Source of the DNA: Taibaiella soli | GTDB lineage: Bacteria; Bacteroidota; Bacteroidia; Chitinophagales; Chitinophagaceae | Length of the DNA: 64,000 bases | Direction: 5' to 3' | Assembly: GCF_003236175.1 (NCBI RefSeq) | Contig: NZ_QKTW01000011.1 | Span: 124,001 to 188,000, forward strand | Shown: in pieces, positions 34,303 to 44,200 of the stretch | Layout: each line of letters starts with the position of its first letter | Numbering within the stretch: position 1 is the first letter of the stretch | Notes under the pieces: model-generated | The model's database searches: none | What the model saw: only the letters and a program-made list of their open reading frames with translations | Told to the model about the DNA's origin: nothing | Translations under genes and position numbers: made by a program

Positions 34303-34437
34303 GTTCAATTTCAAGGCTCTTAGATTGGCAGCACAGTAGTAATGTGGCTCCATCTGGCGATCGCCTAAGCCACGGAGTGATCTGGCTTAGGCTGCCCTTT
34401 TTTGCTTACTTTTTTTGGCATAAAAAAAGTAAGAGAA
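34303..34437. repeat. Dispersed non-coding repeat element, copy A
   Basis: It aligns over its full 135 bp with 45106-45240 in the same orientation. Shared blocks are TCAAGGCTCTTAG, TTGGCAGCACAGTAG, CACGGAGTGATCTGG and GCTGCCCTTTTTTGCTTAC. A 9-bp stem GCCTAAGCC (34363-34371) / GGCTTAGGC (34384-34392) encloses the loop ACGGAGTGATCT. A second hairpin pairs CTTACTTTTTTT with AAAAAAAGTAAG. Confidence 0.85.
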
Positions 34438-34533
34438 GGGATGATTCGAAGCATGTTTTGAAGCGTTAATGCCAAATCAAAGTGTTATTCTCTTTTGATT
34501 GATGCAGATTCTTACACACTAATAACGCAATAA

Positions 34534-34565
34534 AAAGTCCCCCAACAGTTCCGTCGGGGGACTTT
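34534..34565 (-). terminator. Intrinsic terminator of the sulfatase gene
   Basis: AAAGTCCCCC (34534-34543) pairs with GGGGGACTTT (34556-34565). T-rich sequence follows on the minus strand; it may work in both directions. Confidence 0.85.
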
Positions 34566-34587
34566 CTCATTTATGGCAAATCAGAGG

Positions 34588-36276
34588 TTATCTTTTCTGT
34601 CCTTTCGTAGATGACTTACTGCTGCCACTGCTTCCACTACTGCTACTACCTTGCATCGCTCGTTTCATCTTTAATTTCTCCAGTTCATCTTTCATCAAAG
34701 TAGACGGTACAAAGCTAGGCGGGAATGACCTCGGCGGGAATTCTTCAAAACTCTGAATGAATTTAAACACATTATCCATCGAACCATACACGCCGCCAAT
34801 TTCATTCAGATTCCAATCCCAGTAGGTATTAGAAGTGATATCGGCACGTTCGTACGGATCCTGATAAAGGTTGAACATTTTTTGCAAACGCAGTTGTGTA
34901 AACGGTTCCGCCCATACACCCAGCGTACCTTGCAGACGTTGTTCGGCATACACATATTTCATGTCACCGTCTCTATAACCAACCAGCAAACCATCATCAT
35001 CTGCATAGAAGAAATCATGGCGCGCACTGTGTACTCCATTGTTTCTTCCGGCAGTTCCACTTACAGTCTTCAGAAAGTTCGACTGATCGTAACCATCCAG
35101 ATGCACTTTGTACGTTTTACCATTAGCGGCATAACCTTTCAGACATTTGTTGATGATATCGGGCTCGCCGGCGAAAGCACAAAGCGTAGGGATCCAATCG
35201 TTGTGACTCATCAGTTCATTGGTAATCGTTCCCGGTTTAATCACGCCGGGATAACGTACCAGACAAGGCACACGGAAGGCACCTTCCCAGTTCGTATTTT
35301 TTTCAGAGCGGAATGGCGTCATCGCACCATCAGGCCATGTGTTCATGTGTGGACCATTATCCGAAGTATACACCACAATTGTGTTGTTGGCAATGCCCAT
35401 ATCATCCAGTGCTTTCAATATGGTACCGATTGTAGAATCGTGCTCAATCATACCATCAATGTATTCGCTGTTGCCATGTGTATAACGACCGCGATGATCT
35501 GCACGCACGTGTGTGCGCAAGTGCATACGTGTAGAGTTGAACCAGCAAAAGAATGGCTTATTTTCAGAGTGTTTGCGTTTCATGAAATCGATAGCGGCAG
35601 AAGATGTCTCGTCATCGATTGTTTCCATGCGTTTTTTTGTCAGCGGACCACTGTCTTCGATGGTTTGTTTACCTACTTTACCAAAACGCGGATCAACTGT
35701 AGCATCATCTTTATCAGTGGCTTTACATTTCAAAACCCCGCGCGGGCCGAAACGCGCCAGATAAGCCGGGTCTTTCGGGTAGTCCGGCAACTCTGGTTCT
35801 TCCTCCGCATTCAGGTGATACAGATTTCCGAAAAATTCATCGAAACCATTTACCGTAGGTAAATTTTCATTACGATCACCTACGTGGTTCTTACCAAACT
35901 GTCCCGTAGCATAACCGAGACTTTTTAGCAATCCACCTACAGAAGGATCTTCCTGACTCATACCCATCGGTGCTCCCGGAAAACCTACTTTAGTGAGCCC
36001 TGTACGAATACCGTGCTGGCCTGTAAGAAACGCAGCCCGGCCCGCAGTGCAGGATTGTTCACCATAATACTGAAGGAACATAATACCTTCTTTGGCGAGT
36101 CGGTCAATGTTTGGCGTTTCATAGCCCATCAGTCCGTTGCTGTAGGCACTGATATTGGCGATTCCGATGTCATCACCGAAAATCACCAGGATATTCGGTT
36201 TGTTACTGTTTTGTGCCTGGGTAGTCATCATAGAGAGGCATAAACCAGCGACCGTAAGCATTTTTTTTGCACTCAT
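34588..36276 (-). CDS. Exported arylsulfatase family protein
   Basis: This 562-aa protein has a signal peptide ending TQAQ-N. It then shows the sulfatase N-terminus KPNILVIFGDDIG, with metal-binding aspartates, and the formylglycine motif CTAGR with C76 at the maturation site. This fits the C-x-(P/A)-x-R rule, so an anaerobic or FGE-type maturase is expected. Further metal ligands lie in VYTSDNGPHMNTWPDG. The C-terminus is a low-complexity Ser/Gly/Lys tail (GSSSSGSSGSSKSS), probably surface-exposed. The substrate cannot be inferred; no carbohydrate-utilisation genes flank it. Confidence 0.88.
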   Translation of the reverse strand: MSAKKMLTVAGLCLSMMTTQAQNSNKPNILVIFGDDIGIANISAYSNGLMGYETPNIDRLAKEGIMFLQYYGEQSCTAGRAAFLTGQHGIRTGLTKVGFPGAPMGMSQEDPSVGGLLKSLGYATGQFGKNHVGDRNENLPTVNGFDEFFGNLYHLNAEEEPELPDYPKDPAYLARFGPRGVLKCKATDKDDATVDPRFGKVGKQTIEDSGPLTKKRMETIDDETSSAAIDFMKRKHSENKPFFCWFNSTRMHLRTHVRADHRGRYTHGNSEYIDGMIEHDSTIGTILKALDDMGIANNTIVVYTSDNGPHMNTWPDGAMTPFRSEKNTNWEGAFRVPCLVRYPGVIKPGTITNELMSHNDWIPTLCAFAGEPDIINKCLKGYAANGKTYKVHLDGYDQSNFLKTVSGTAGRNNGVHSARHDFFYADDDGLLVGYRDGDMKYVYAEQRLQGTLGVWAEPFTQLRLQKMFNLYQDPYERADITSNTYWDWNLNEIGGVYGSMDNVFKFIQSFEEFPPRSFPPSFVPSTLMKDELEKLKMKRAMQGSSSSGSSGSSKSSTKGQKR

Positions 36277-36601
36277 AATTACCGATTTTGGTTATAGAAA
36301 AATGTTGTGGTGTTTTTCATCTGTAATCTGAAATGTCAAAACAGCGGGAGCGAACACTGTCATGGCGAGAAGCAGGATAACACGCTCATTATCCTTCAAA
36401 TGCATTACTAAAATAATGAATTCGTTTAAATATTAAAATATTTATTTATTATTCAAACTGAGAAGTTGTGAAATTGTAGCATGTAAAGTTTCAAATGGAA
36501 GTTGTGCCTTCTAAGCTGGCGTTATAAATTTTCCAGGCTTCATTTGATTAAATAAAAAAGCCGGTTCTTACGAAACCGGCTGTGCATAATGTTTTAGCGT
36601 C
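36277..36601. other. Intergenic region, AT-rich
   Basis: It contains an AT-rich tract around 36410-36470 and a terminator at 36559-36581. No gene, repeat or recognisable promoter box was seen. Confidence 0.6.
36559..36581 (-). terminator. Intrinsic terminator of the 169-aa secreted protein gene
   Basis: AGCCGGTT (36559-36566) pairs with AACCGGCT (36574-36581), followed on the minus strand by TTTTTTATT. Confidence 0.82.
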
Positions 36602-37111
36602 TTATTGTTTTGAAGCTGCCAACTGATCTTTCACCCACTTTTCTAATTCACCTTTCTGATCCAACATTGCAAGTTTATCAACGTCTTCATTTTTTGGCAT
36701 TTTTTCTGCTTTGTATTTATTGATCACAAAGCGAGTACCGGCAAGGTTTCCCTGTACCTCATCTTTTGAATAGTTATGCTCGAGACTGTATTTCGTCCAC
36801 CCGGCCATAAACAAAAAAAGCAATTGAGGATTGGAAACATAAGGCACTAGTTTTTCGTTCAGCATAATTGATACATTCGGAGAACCGCTAATCCAATTCA
36901 TAAGGAGCCCCTCTTGTTCTTTAAACTTCACCGCATCTTTATTAATCGGAGTCTTCTCCATCCAGTCAATCGTGGACAAAGCACTTTTTTCAGTTTTTAC
37001 AAACTCTTCCCTGGTTTGAGGTACAGAACTCAGCAAAGGTGCTGTTTGCGCGAAGGAAACTGTTGATGCCATCAGCGCGGCCAGCAGAAAGGATTTTTGT
37101 AGGAATCGCAT
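36602..37111 (-). CDS. Conserved exported protein of unknown function
   Basis: This 169-aa protein has a signal peptide (SFLLAALMASTVSFAQ). The mature protein is mainly helical with SPNVSIMLNEKLVPYVSNPQLLFLFMAGWTKYSLEHNYSKDEVQGNLAG near the centre. I do not recognise the family. It is transcribed alone, divergently from the BamA-type gene, with its own terminator. Confidence 0.65.
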   Translation of the reverse strand: MRFLQKSFLLAALMASTVSFAQTAPLLSSVPQTREEFVKTEKSALSTIDWMEKTPINKDAVKFKEQEGLLMNWISGSPNVSIMLNEKLVPYVSNPQLLFLFMAGWTKYSLEHNYSKDEVQGNLAGTRFVINKYKAEKMPKNEDVDKLAMLDQKGELEKWVKDQLAASKQ

Positions 37112-37275
37112 AACGATTGATTTAGGTTTTGGACTTGTAAGTTATAGTTTTAAAAGTTGTAAGTTTTAGGTTTTAAGTTGGCGCCTGACATTTGACATTT
37201 CATTGTCCCCAGTCAACCACCAATTGATTTTGCCTTAACTTTAAAAATACCATTCCTCATCCCAAACTCACCACT

Positions 37276-38331
37276 ATGCCTTTTATCACGCTACATAAAA
37301 AAGGACTGCCCTTGCTATGGATACTGTTGTTAGGCTCCGTTATTGCAAGGGCACAAACGGATACCGCGCACAAAAAGAAGGTGAACATTACCGGCATTCC
37401 GATTGTTTCCTACAACAGCTCCTACGGTGTTATAGTTGGTGTAAATGGAATGGCATTTTTCCGCCTGTCAAAAAAAGATACCATATCTCCGGCAAGCCAG
37501 GTTGGTTTAGGCTTGGGATATACACAGAACAAATCGTGGTTTGGTTCTGCATTCGGACAGTTCTACATCAACGAAGACCGTTGGAGAATCACCGCAGCTG
37601 GCGGTTTGGGTAATATCAACTTTCAATATTTCGAAGCAGCCAACGAAACAGAAGATGGCGGATTTGTGGATTATGGAACGGTGAGCAAATTCATCTTCTT
37701 AAAAGGAATGCGCAAAATAAAAGGACATCTTTATGGTGGGCTTTTTGCAAAACTCCAACATTCGGAAACCACTTTCGACAACAGTGACAGCGTTGAAAAT
37801 GTAAACATCAATGGCATCGGCGCGTCATTGCTTTTCGACTCCCGCAATACTGTCTACAATCCATCCAAAGGCCTGCAAGCTGCCGTTAGTTTTCTCGTTA
37901 ATCCGGAATGGCTGGATAATGATGATGTATTTAACTCGCTCACGGTCTATGCCAACTACTATCATCGCGTCACCAAAAATGCAATCATTGCCGCACGAAT
38001 CAGTATTCATGCCGGTTTGGGCGTAGTACCGTTTGTCGGTCAACATGCAGTTGGTGGCAGAGATATACGCGGTTACACAAGTGGAGAGTTCCGCGGCAAC
38101 CAGGTTTACAGTGGCCAGGCAGAGTACCGTTGGAACTTTTATCGCCGCTGGGGCGCAGTAGGATTTTTTGGCGTCGCTTTCACGGAAGCACCTTCTAGTG
38201 GACTGTTGCCTGGCGGTGGTGCAGGCATTCGTTTCAAAGCCATCCCTTCCCGCAACATCAATATTGGCATAGATGGTGCAGTCGGAAAAAACGACAAGGG
38301 TATTTATTTCCGGATTAATGAAGCGTTCTAG
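37276..38331 (+). CDS. Outer-membrane surface antigen, BamA/TamA-type barrel (Omp85 C-terminal domain)
   Basis: This 351-aa protein has a signal peptide (cut near ARAQ). The mature part is a 16-stranded-type Omp85 barrel without POTRA domains: GASLLFDSRNTVYNPSKGLQAAVSF matches the D15 surface-antigen pattern (D-x-R-N with P-x-x-G), followed by HAVGGRDIRGYTSGEFRGNQ, which carries the family's conserved G-G-x-x-x-R-G-Y motif in strand loop L6. It ends in INEAF, an aromatic C-terminal residue. Stand-alone barrels of this kind occur in Bacteroidota; function is unknown but likely in outer-membrane insertion or lipid transport. Confidence 0.8.
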   Translation: MPFITLHKKGLPLLWILLLGSVIARAQTDTAHKKKVNITGIPIVSYNSSYGVIVGVNGMAFFRLSKKDTISPASQVGLGLGYTQNKSWFGSAFGQFYINEDRWRITAAGGLGNINFQYFEAANETEDGGFVDYGTVSKFIFLKGMRKIKGHLYGGLFAKLQHSETTFDNSDSVENVNINGIGASLLFDSRNTVYNPSKGLQAAVSFLVNPEWLDNDDVFNSLTVYANYYHRVTKNAIIAARISIHAGLGVVPFVGQHAVGGRDIRGYTSGEFRGNQVYSGQAEYRWNFYRRWGAVGFFGVAFTEAPSSGLLPGGGAGIRFKAIPSRNINIGIDGAVGKNDKGIYFRINEAF

Positions 38332-38597
38332 CCATTAGTGATTTGTAATCGAAAATTTGCGATTGCTTCGCATAACCGAAACATCAGATGATTTTTCACG
38401 GCAGGATGATAACTGTCAGCTGCAATTGTCAATTTCCTAACCAATATTTGTATATTTTATTTATATTTAAAATAATTTCATAAGAAATAACGACCGACAC
38501 TGATCACCACCATCTGAAAATACCACATTGCGGCCAGCACAGCTCCGTCTACTCATTGTTCTGACACATCATTTGCCAATCAAAAGATTAATCTATC

Positions 38598-40085
38598 ATG
38601 AGAAAAACAATTCTGGCCTGCACTATTGGCCTCTTCGCAACGGCCTGTAATCAACCAGCCAGTCAAAATCAAACTGCAGCAACTGCAAAGAATAATGACA
38701 CTTCAGATAACAACGGCTACGAATTTGTAGGCGGCTACCCAACGCCAGCCACAATTCAAAAAGCATATGACGATGCTGATCTGAATCGTGCCATTCAAGC
38801 CTATCGCTTCTTTTATCCTACTGTTTCGGGAGAAGCCATTCTGGAAGGTAATATGGCGATCAATGTAAAACCTAATGTGGTCTCCGGCACATTGGATAGC
38901 AAACCACAGCAAATTGGTTTTACGCTCAATTCTGATACACCTTACGGGCCGTTGCTTATTGATCTGTCCAAAGGTCCTTTTGTAATCGACTTACCTCCTG
39001 GGCCACTTATTGTAGTAGCCATAGATGTAAACCAGCGCTGGGTGGCCGATATGGGCATTCCCGGACCGGATGAAGGAAAAGGCGGCAAACATCTGATACT
39101 CCCACCGGATTACAAGGGTGCTATTCCTTCCGGCTATCATGTATGGAAATCTTCATCCAACAATCTCACTGTGGGCATACGCTCGTTACCTGTTGGTGGT
39201 GATGTGAATGCTGCGATGGAAAGAATCAAAACAATCAAATTTTATCCGCTCAATGATCCTGGTGCAGCCAATGCTGCGACATGGCTAAATCTTACAGGCA
39301 AAGATCAAAATACAACGCCGCTAGACTGGGAGAACAATATCAAATTCTGGGAAGTACTGGCGAAAGTCATAGATCGTGAACCTGCTTATGAAGGTTATCG
39401 CACTTACTATGGCGAGCTCGCTGTGCTCGGTATTACCAAAGGCAAACCATTTAACCCAGATGCGCGTATGAAAGGCATTTTGGAAAAAGCAGCGAAAATC
39501 GGCAACGCACAAATGCGGGTTCAATCATTTGCAGATCGCAGACCAGACCGTATTGTATGGAAAGACCGTCAATGGGAATGGGTAGGACTTCGTCCTGAAA
39601 ATGGCGATTTTGATGCCCCTTCTTATGTAGATCTCGATGCACGCGAAGTATGGTTCTATCAGGCAATTGGTGCATCTCCGGCTATGTTCAGAAGACAGGC
39701 AGGCCAAGGCTCTTTATACTGGCTGGGCTTACGCGACAAAACAGGTGCATATGTTGACGGTGGTAAAACATACAAGCTGACGATTCCGCAACCAGTGCCT
39801 GCAAAGCTTTTCTGGTCGGTAACAGTCTACGATGCACTAACGCGCAGCCAGGTAAAAACAGATCAGGGCTATGCAGCTTTACGCTCTATGTTTGAACTAA
39901 AAGATCTTGCGAACGCTCCATCTGTCGACCTCTACTTTGGACCAACAGCACCAGCAGGCAAAGAAAAACAATGGATCAAAACCATTCCGGGCAGAGGCTG
40001 GTTCATCTACATCCGCATTTATGGTCCTGAAGAGGCAGCCTTTAATGGCAGTTGGAAACCAGGAGATATAGAAATTGCCAATTGA
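38598..40085 (+). CDS. Lipoprotein with DUF1254 and DUF1214 domains
   Basis: This 495-aa protein has a lipobox (TACNQ). About residues 45-175 match DUF1254 (YPTPATIQKAYDDADLNRAIQAYRFFYPTVS). The C-terminal part, about 355-490, matches DUF1214 (LFWSVTVYDALTRSQVKTDQGYAALRS, then GRGWFIYIRIYGPEEAAFNGSWKPGDIE). This two-domain pair is widespread and of unknown biochemical role. The gene stands alone and is followed by a long hairpin terminator. Confidence 0.88.
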   Translation: MRKTILACTIGLFATACNQPASQNQTAATAKNNDTSDNNGYEFVGGYPTPATIQKAYDDADLNRAIQAYRFFYPTVSGEAILEGNMAINVKPNVVSGTLDSKPQQIGFTLNSDTPYGPLLIDLSKGPFVIDLPPGPLIVVAIDVNQRWVADMGIPGPDEGKGGKHLILPPDYKGAIPSGYHVWKSSSNNLTVGIRSLPVGGDVNAAMERIKTIKFYPLNDPGAANAATWLNLTGKDQNTTPLDWENNIKFWEVLAKVIDREPAYEGYRTYYGELAVLGITKGKPFNPDARMKGILEKAAKIGNAQMRVQSFADRRPDRIVWKDRQWEWVGLRPENGDFDAPSYVDLDAREVWFYQAIGASPAMFRRQAGQGSLYWLGLRDKTGAYVDGGKTYKLTIPQPVPAKLFWSVTVYDALTRSQVKTDQGYAALRSMFELKDLANAPSVDLYFGPTAPAGKEKQWIKTIPGRGWFIYIRIYGPEEAAFNGSWKPGDIEIAN

Positions 40086-40113
40086 CGAAAAATAATTCAC
40101 AACTAATAGTTGT

Positions 40114-40155
40114 TTGAGACGTTTGACCAGCAATGATCAGACGTCTCAACATTTT
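40114..40155 (+). terminator. Terminator of the DUF1254/DUF1214 gene
   Basis: TTGAGACGT (40114-40122) pairs with ACGTCTCAA (40141-40149), with an inner TGA/TCA extension, and is followed by ATTTTTG. Confidence 0.7.
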
Positions 40156-40182
40156 TGCCGACCTTCGAAGGTTCAAAAATCC

Positions 40183-40265
40183 TTTGACTTTTGACTTTTG
40201 ACTTTTGACTTTTGACTTTTGACTTTTGACTTTTGACTTTTGACTTTTGACTTTTGACTTTTGAC
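40183..40265. repeat. Heptanucleotide tandem array (TTTTGAC)n
   Basis: Eleven perfect TTTTGAC units preceded by one six-base unit, 83 bp in all. The last unit contains the TTG that starts the GNAT gene. All three forward frames meet TGA within every three units, so no longer reading frame runs through the array. Confidence 0.95.
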
Positions 40266-40818
40266 TTATCTATTCCAATCACCCCGACTCGGCTTCCGCA
40301 ACTGGCGCGATGCAGACCTACCGCGGATGGCAGCGATCAATGCTGACCCAGAGGTCATGCGCTTTTTTCCCGCTACGCAAACAGAAGAACAGACGCAATC
40401 ATTCATAGATCGCGCGCGAAAACAATACGAGGCAAAAAGCTTTACATACTTCGCTGCTGATCGTCTTGACACTGGCACATTTATTGGTTTCATCGGGCTT
40501 TCCGAACAAACCTACGATGCAGACTTTACACCTTGTATTGATATCGGCTGGCGGTTGGCGAAAGAACACTGGCATCATGGCTTCGCAACGGAAGGTGCCA
40601 AACGTTGCCTGGAATACGCGTTTCAGGATTTGAAATTATCGCAAGTTGTAGCAACAGCTCCTGCTATTAATTTACCTTCCATTCACGTGATAACCAAAAT
40701 AGGAATGAGTCTGGTAAAGCATTTCAAACATCCGATGTTAAAAGGGGATGAACAATTGGAAGATTGCGTGCTTTATGCAGTAAACAGTAGAGACGTTGTG
40801 CACAACGTCTCCAGATAA
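40261..40818 (+). CDS. GNAT acetyltransferase, RimJ/RimL-like
   Basis: This 185-aa protein starts at a TTG that belongs to the last unit of the heptanucleotide array; no ATG lies nearby. The following LFQSPRLGFRNWRDADLPRMAAINADPEVMRFFP matches the exact N-terminus of RimJ/RimL-type GNATs, so the TTG is where the family's Met should be. The acetyl-CoA site is partly seen in IDIGWRLAKEHWHHGFATEGAKRCLEYAF, followed by VATAPAINLPSIHVITKIGM. The 3' end runs through the palindrome AGACGTTGTGCACAACGTCT, which encodes the last residues (RDVVHNVS). Both ends of the gene are thus made of repeat sequence. The substrate is unknown. Confidence 0.85.
   Translation: MTYLFQSPRLGFRNWRDADLPRMAAINADPEVMRFFPATQTEEQTQSFIDRARKQYEAKSFTYFAADRLDTGTFIGFIGLSEQTYDADFTPCIDIGWRLAKEHWHHGFATEGAKRCLEYAFQDLKLSQVVATAPAINLPSIHVITKIGMSLVKHFKHPMLKGDEQLEDCVLYAVNSRDVVHNVSR
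40792..40811. repeat. 20-bp perfect palindrome at the 3' end of the GNAT gene
   Basis: AGACGTTGTGCACAACGTCT is fully self-complementary and lies inside the last codons of the GNAT gene. It may double as a transcription terminator although no T tract follows. Confidence 0.8.
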
Positions 40819-41063
40819 CACACTGATGCAAGAGTCAGCGTAGTGTCCTGTGTCTGAGCATACGGCCAGTCTTCTGACTGGAACTTGTATCGCATGGTCA
40901 GTCCGAGACTGACGACAATTATAGACACGAGAGCGCTACGCTAATTCCCGCGCCAACCGGAAAATTGTATTTATTTAAATCACGATGCAGCAGACATCCC
41001 ACGTAATGCAAGACAGATCGTACCGTTAAGGCCAGAATTCCATGAGCTATAGAAAATAAGTGT

Positions 41064-41117
41064 CACCCTGAGCGGAGTCGAAGGGCCAACACACAATGCT
41101 TCGTCTGCGCTCAGCAT
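41064..41117. repeat. REP-like inverted pair CCTGAGCGGAGTCGAAGG / GCTTCGTCTGCGCTCAG
   Basis: CACCCTGAGCGGAGTCGAAGGG and a diverged reverse complement 12 bp later form an imperfect stem. The first half recurs at 44882-44903. The box is a widespread intergenic repeat in several bacterial phyla. Confidence 0.7.
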
Positions 41118-41218
41118 GACAAACGCAAGAACAGAAACAAGTAGCCACAAGTCATGACCTAAGGAGACGTGTCACATAATGTGGGCTCACGCTCGTCCAA
41201 GAAACCACTAACAAAAAA

Positions 41219-41244
41219 CGCCAAAAGACTTTCATCTTTTGGCG
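41219..41244 (-). terminator. Intrinsic terminator of pyc
   Basis: CGCCAAAAGA (41219-41228) pairs with TCTTTTGGCG (41235-41244); the minus strand continues with TTTTTTG. Confidence 0.85.
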
Positions 41245-41282
41245 TAATATTTTGCAAGCATCAAACCTCGAATGTAGAACTT

Positions 41283-44200
41283 CTAATTAAGTTCAATAAC
41301 CAAATCACCTGTGTTCACCAGCGAGCCTGTATTCAATGCAATATCGCGCACAGTCGTATCAAACGGTGCTGTGATTGTAGTTTCCATCTTCATCGCTTCA
41401 ATCACAAACAATGGCTGATTACGTTTTACAGTTTCATCCTTTTTCACCAGTAGCTTAGACAACATGCCTTGCAACGGCGCGCCCACATGTTTATCATCTC
41501 CTTTGTCTGCTTTGCGATTTTCTACAGTCACCACTTTCACTGATTTATCCATCACTTCAATCGCGCGTGTTTGTCCATTGAGTTTGAAGAAGACCGTCCG
41601 CATTCCTTTTTCATCTACAGGACCAACTGACAACAAACGGATCAATAAGGTCTTACCCTTATCAATTTCAATGGTCACATCCGGCCCCTGCTTCATACCA
41701 TAAAAGAAAATCGGCGTTGGAACCACAGAAACATCACCATACTCACGTGTGAATTTCAATCCGTCTTCAAATACTTTCGGATACAATTTGTACGACAGAA
41801 AATCCTCAATCGTCAAGTCATCACCAAACTGTGTGGTAAACGAAGCAAAATCTTTTTCGAAATCGATTGCCGGTAAAAATTTACCCGGGCGTTCCGTGAA
41901 AGGTGTTTTGTCTTTGAGAATGATCCGCTGCAAATCTTTAGGAAAGCCACCTTCCGGCTGGCCCAGTTCACCCATAAAGAATTGCTGAACTGATTCCGGG
42001 AAAGAAATGCCTTCACCTTTCGTCATCACATCGTGCGGCGTCAGATCATTGGCCACCATAAACTGTGCCATGTCACCAACTACTTTTGAGCTCGGCGTTA
42101 CTTTTACAATGTCGCCAAACATATCATTGACCTCTGCAAACGTTTCTTTAATGGCTTCGAATTTATCACCAAGTCCAAGCGCTACTGCTTGCGGCTTCAG
42201 ATTAGAATATTGGCCGCCGGGAATTTCATGATGAAACACCTCCGCAGAGCTAGCTTTCATACCTGATTCAAACGGATAGTACATTTCACGCACCGCTTCC
42301 CAGTAATTGGAGAACTGATTCAGTGATTTTACATCGTAAGGATTTTCACGTTCGTGGAATTTCATCATTTCCACAATTGCATTAAAGTTTGGCTGCGAAG
42401 TAAGTCCAGAAAGCGCGCCCAGTGCACAGTCCACCACATCAACGCCAGCCTCGATTGCCATCAGATAAGTAGCAGGCTGCAACGAAGAAGTATCATGTGT
42501 ATGCAAATGCAATGGAATTTTCACGGCATCTTTCAACGCACCGATCAACTCTTTCGCAGCATATGGTTTCAGCAACCCACTCATGTCCTTGATACCCAGA
42601 ATATGTGCACCCGCATTTTCCAGATCTTTCGCCAATCGTACATAATAATCGAGTGTGTATTTTGTACGTTTTGGATCCAGGATATCGCCGGTATAACACA
42701 ACGTACCTTCCGCGAGTCCACCCGTTTTCTTGCGCACCATTTCAATACAAGGCGCAATATTTTCCATCCAGTTCAGTGAATCAAAAATGCGGAAGATATC
42801 AACGCCCTTCTCCCAGGATTTTATCACGAATTTCTCAATCAGATTATCCGGATATGCCGCATAACCAACCCCATTCATACCACGGATCAACATTTGCAGC
42901 AACACATTCGGAATCGCTTTGCGCAATTGTTCCAGACGTTTCCACGGATCTTCATGTAAGAAACGGATACACACATCAAACGTAGCACCGCCCCACACTT
43001 CCATGCTAAATGTCTGCGGATGATTGCGGGCAAAGCTTTCGGCAACCTTCAGCATATCGTACGTACGCATACGGGTAGCCAGCAGCGACTGATGTCCGTC
43101 ACGCATGGTCGTATCGGTATAATGAATTTTCTTTTCGTTTTTCAACCACTGACAAAAAGCATCCGGACCCAATTCATTCAATAAATCCTTAGAACCTTTC
43201 GGCATCGGTTGTGATGCGTCAAATGCAGGCACGACCGGCTTTTCAAACTGTTTCTTATCGTCTTTAACCTTTACATCAGGATTACCATTTACCGTAAAAT
43301 CTGCCAGGAATTTCAGCATTTTCGTGCCTCTATCCTGACGAAGTGCAAACTGAAACAATTCCGGATGTTCCTGGATAAAGCCGACGGTAGTCTGACCGGA
43401 AATAAACTCCGGATGTGTTACCAGATTTTCCAGAAATGGAATATTGTTTTTTACACCACGAATACGAAACTCTTTCAATGCACGATACATCTTCTGCGCG
43501 GCATCTTTCAGATTATTGCCCTGCGTACTCACTTTCACCAGCATCGAGTCAAAGAACGGACTGATCTTCATACCCGGATAAGTACTGCCTTCATCAAGAC
43601 GCACACCAAAACCCGCCGCATTACGGTAAGTCACCAACGTACCATAATCAGGTTTGAAATCGTTCCCCGGATCTTCAGTAGTGATACGACATTGAATTGC
43701 AACCCCGTTTTTGGGAATGCCATTCTGGTCGCCCAGCCCAATTTCATCATCTGAAAGTTTATACCCGCCGGCAACATAGAGCTGCGTTTTAATCAGGTCC
43801 TTACCTGTGATCATCTCAGTGACGGTATGTTCCACCTGAATACGTGGATTCACTTCAATGAAGTAAATATGCTCCTGATGATCTACCAGAAACTCAACGG
43901 TACCGAGATTATTATAATTCACTGCGGAAGCGATTTTCACCGCATAATCATACAGCTTGTTTCTTGTCTCTTCCTTTAGTGTAACAGAAGGCGCCATTTC
44001 TACTACCTTCTGAAAACGGCGCTGCACGCTGCAATCACGTTCATACAAATGCACAATATTACCGTGATTATCTGCCGCGATCTGAACTTCGATATGCTTC
44101 GGATTTTCTACAAATTTTTCCAGGAAAACTGTATCATCACCAAAAGCAGTCTTGGCTTCACTGCGTGCTTCTACAAATGCTTTTTTCAGATCCTCGTCGT

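Larger units (their letters stand above)
34191..34587. other. Intergenic region with copy A of the 135-bp repeat element
   Basis: This 397-bp gap contains the methyltransferase promoter (34195-34202), copy A of a dispersed repeat (34303-34437) and the terminator of the sulfatase gene (34534-34565). I find no coding sequence. Confidence 0.75.
40819..41282. other. Intergenic region with REP-like inverted repeats
   Basis: The 464-bp gap contains short inverted repeats (CCAGTCTTCTGACTGG near 40867, GTCAGTCCGAGACTGAC near 40899), a CACCCTGAGCGGAGTCGAAGGG box at about 41064-41085 with its partial reverse complement TGCTTCGTCTGCGCTCAGCA near 41098-41117, and the pyruvate carboxylase terminator. No gene is seen. 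Confidence 0.65.

Noticed and set aside
34303-34437. Short coding gene in the repeat element
   Set aside because: The copies differ by an indel and by a compensatory stem change rather than by codon-synonymous changes.
34882-35862. 326-aa plus-strand open frame opposite the sulfatase
   Set aside because: The sulfatase motifs on the minus strand are unambiguous; the antisense frame has no domain.
40183-40265. CRISPR array
   Set aside because: The repeats are contiguous 7-mers with no spacers.
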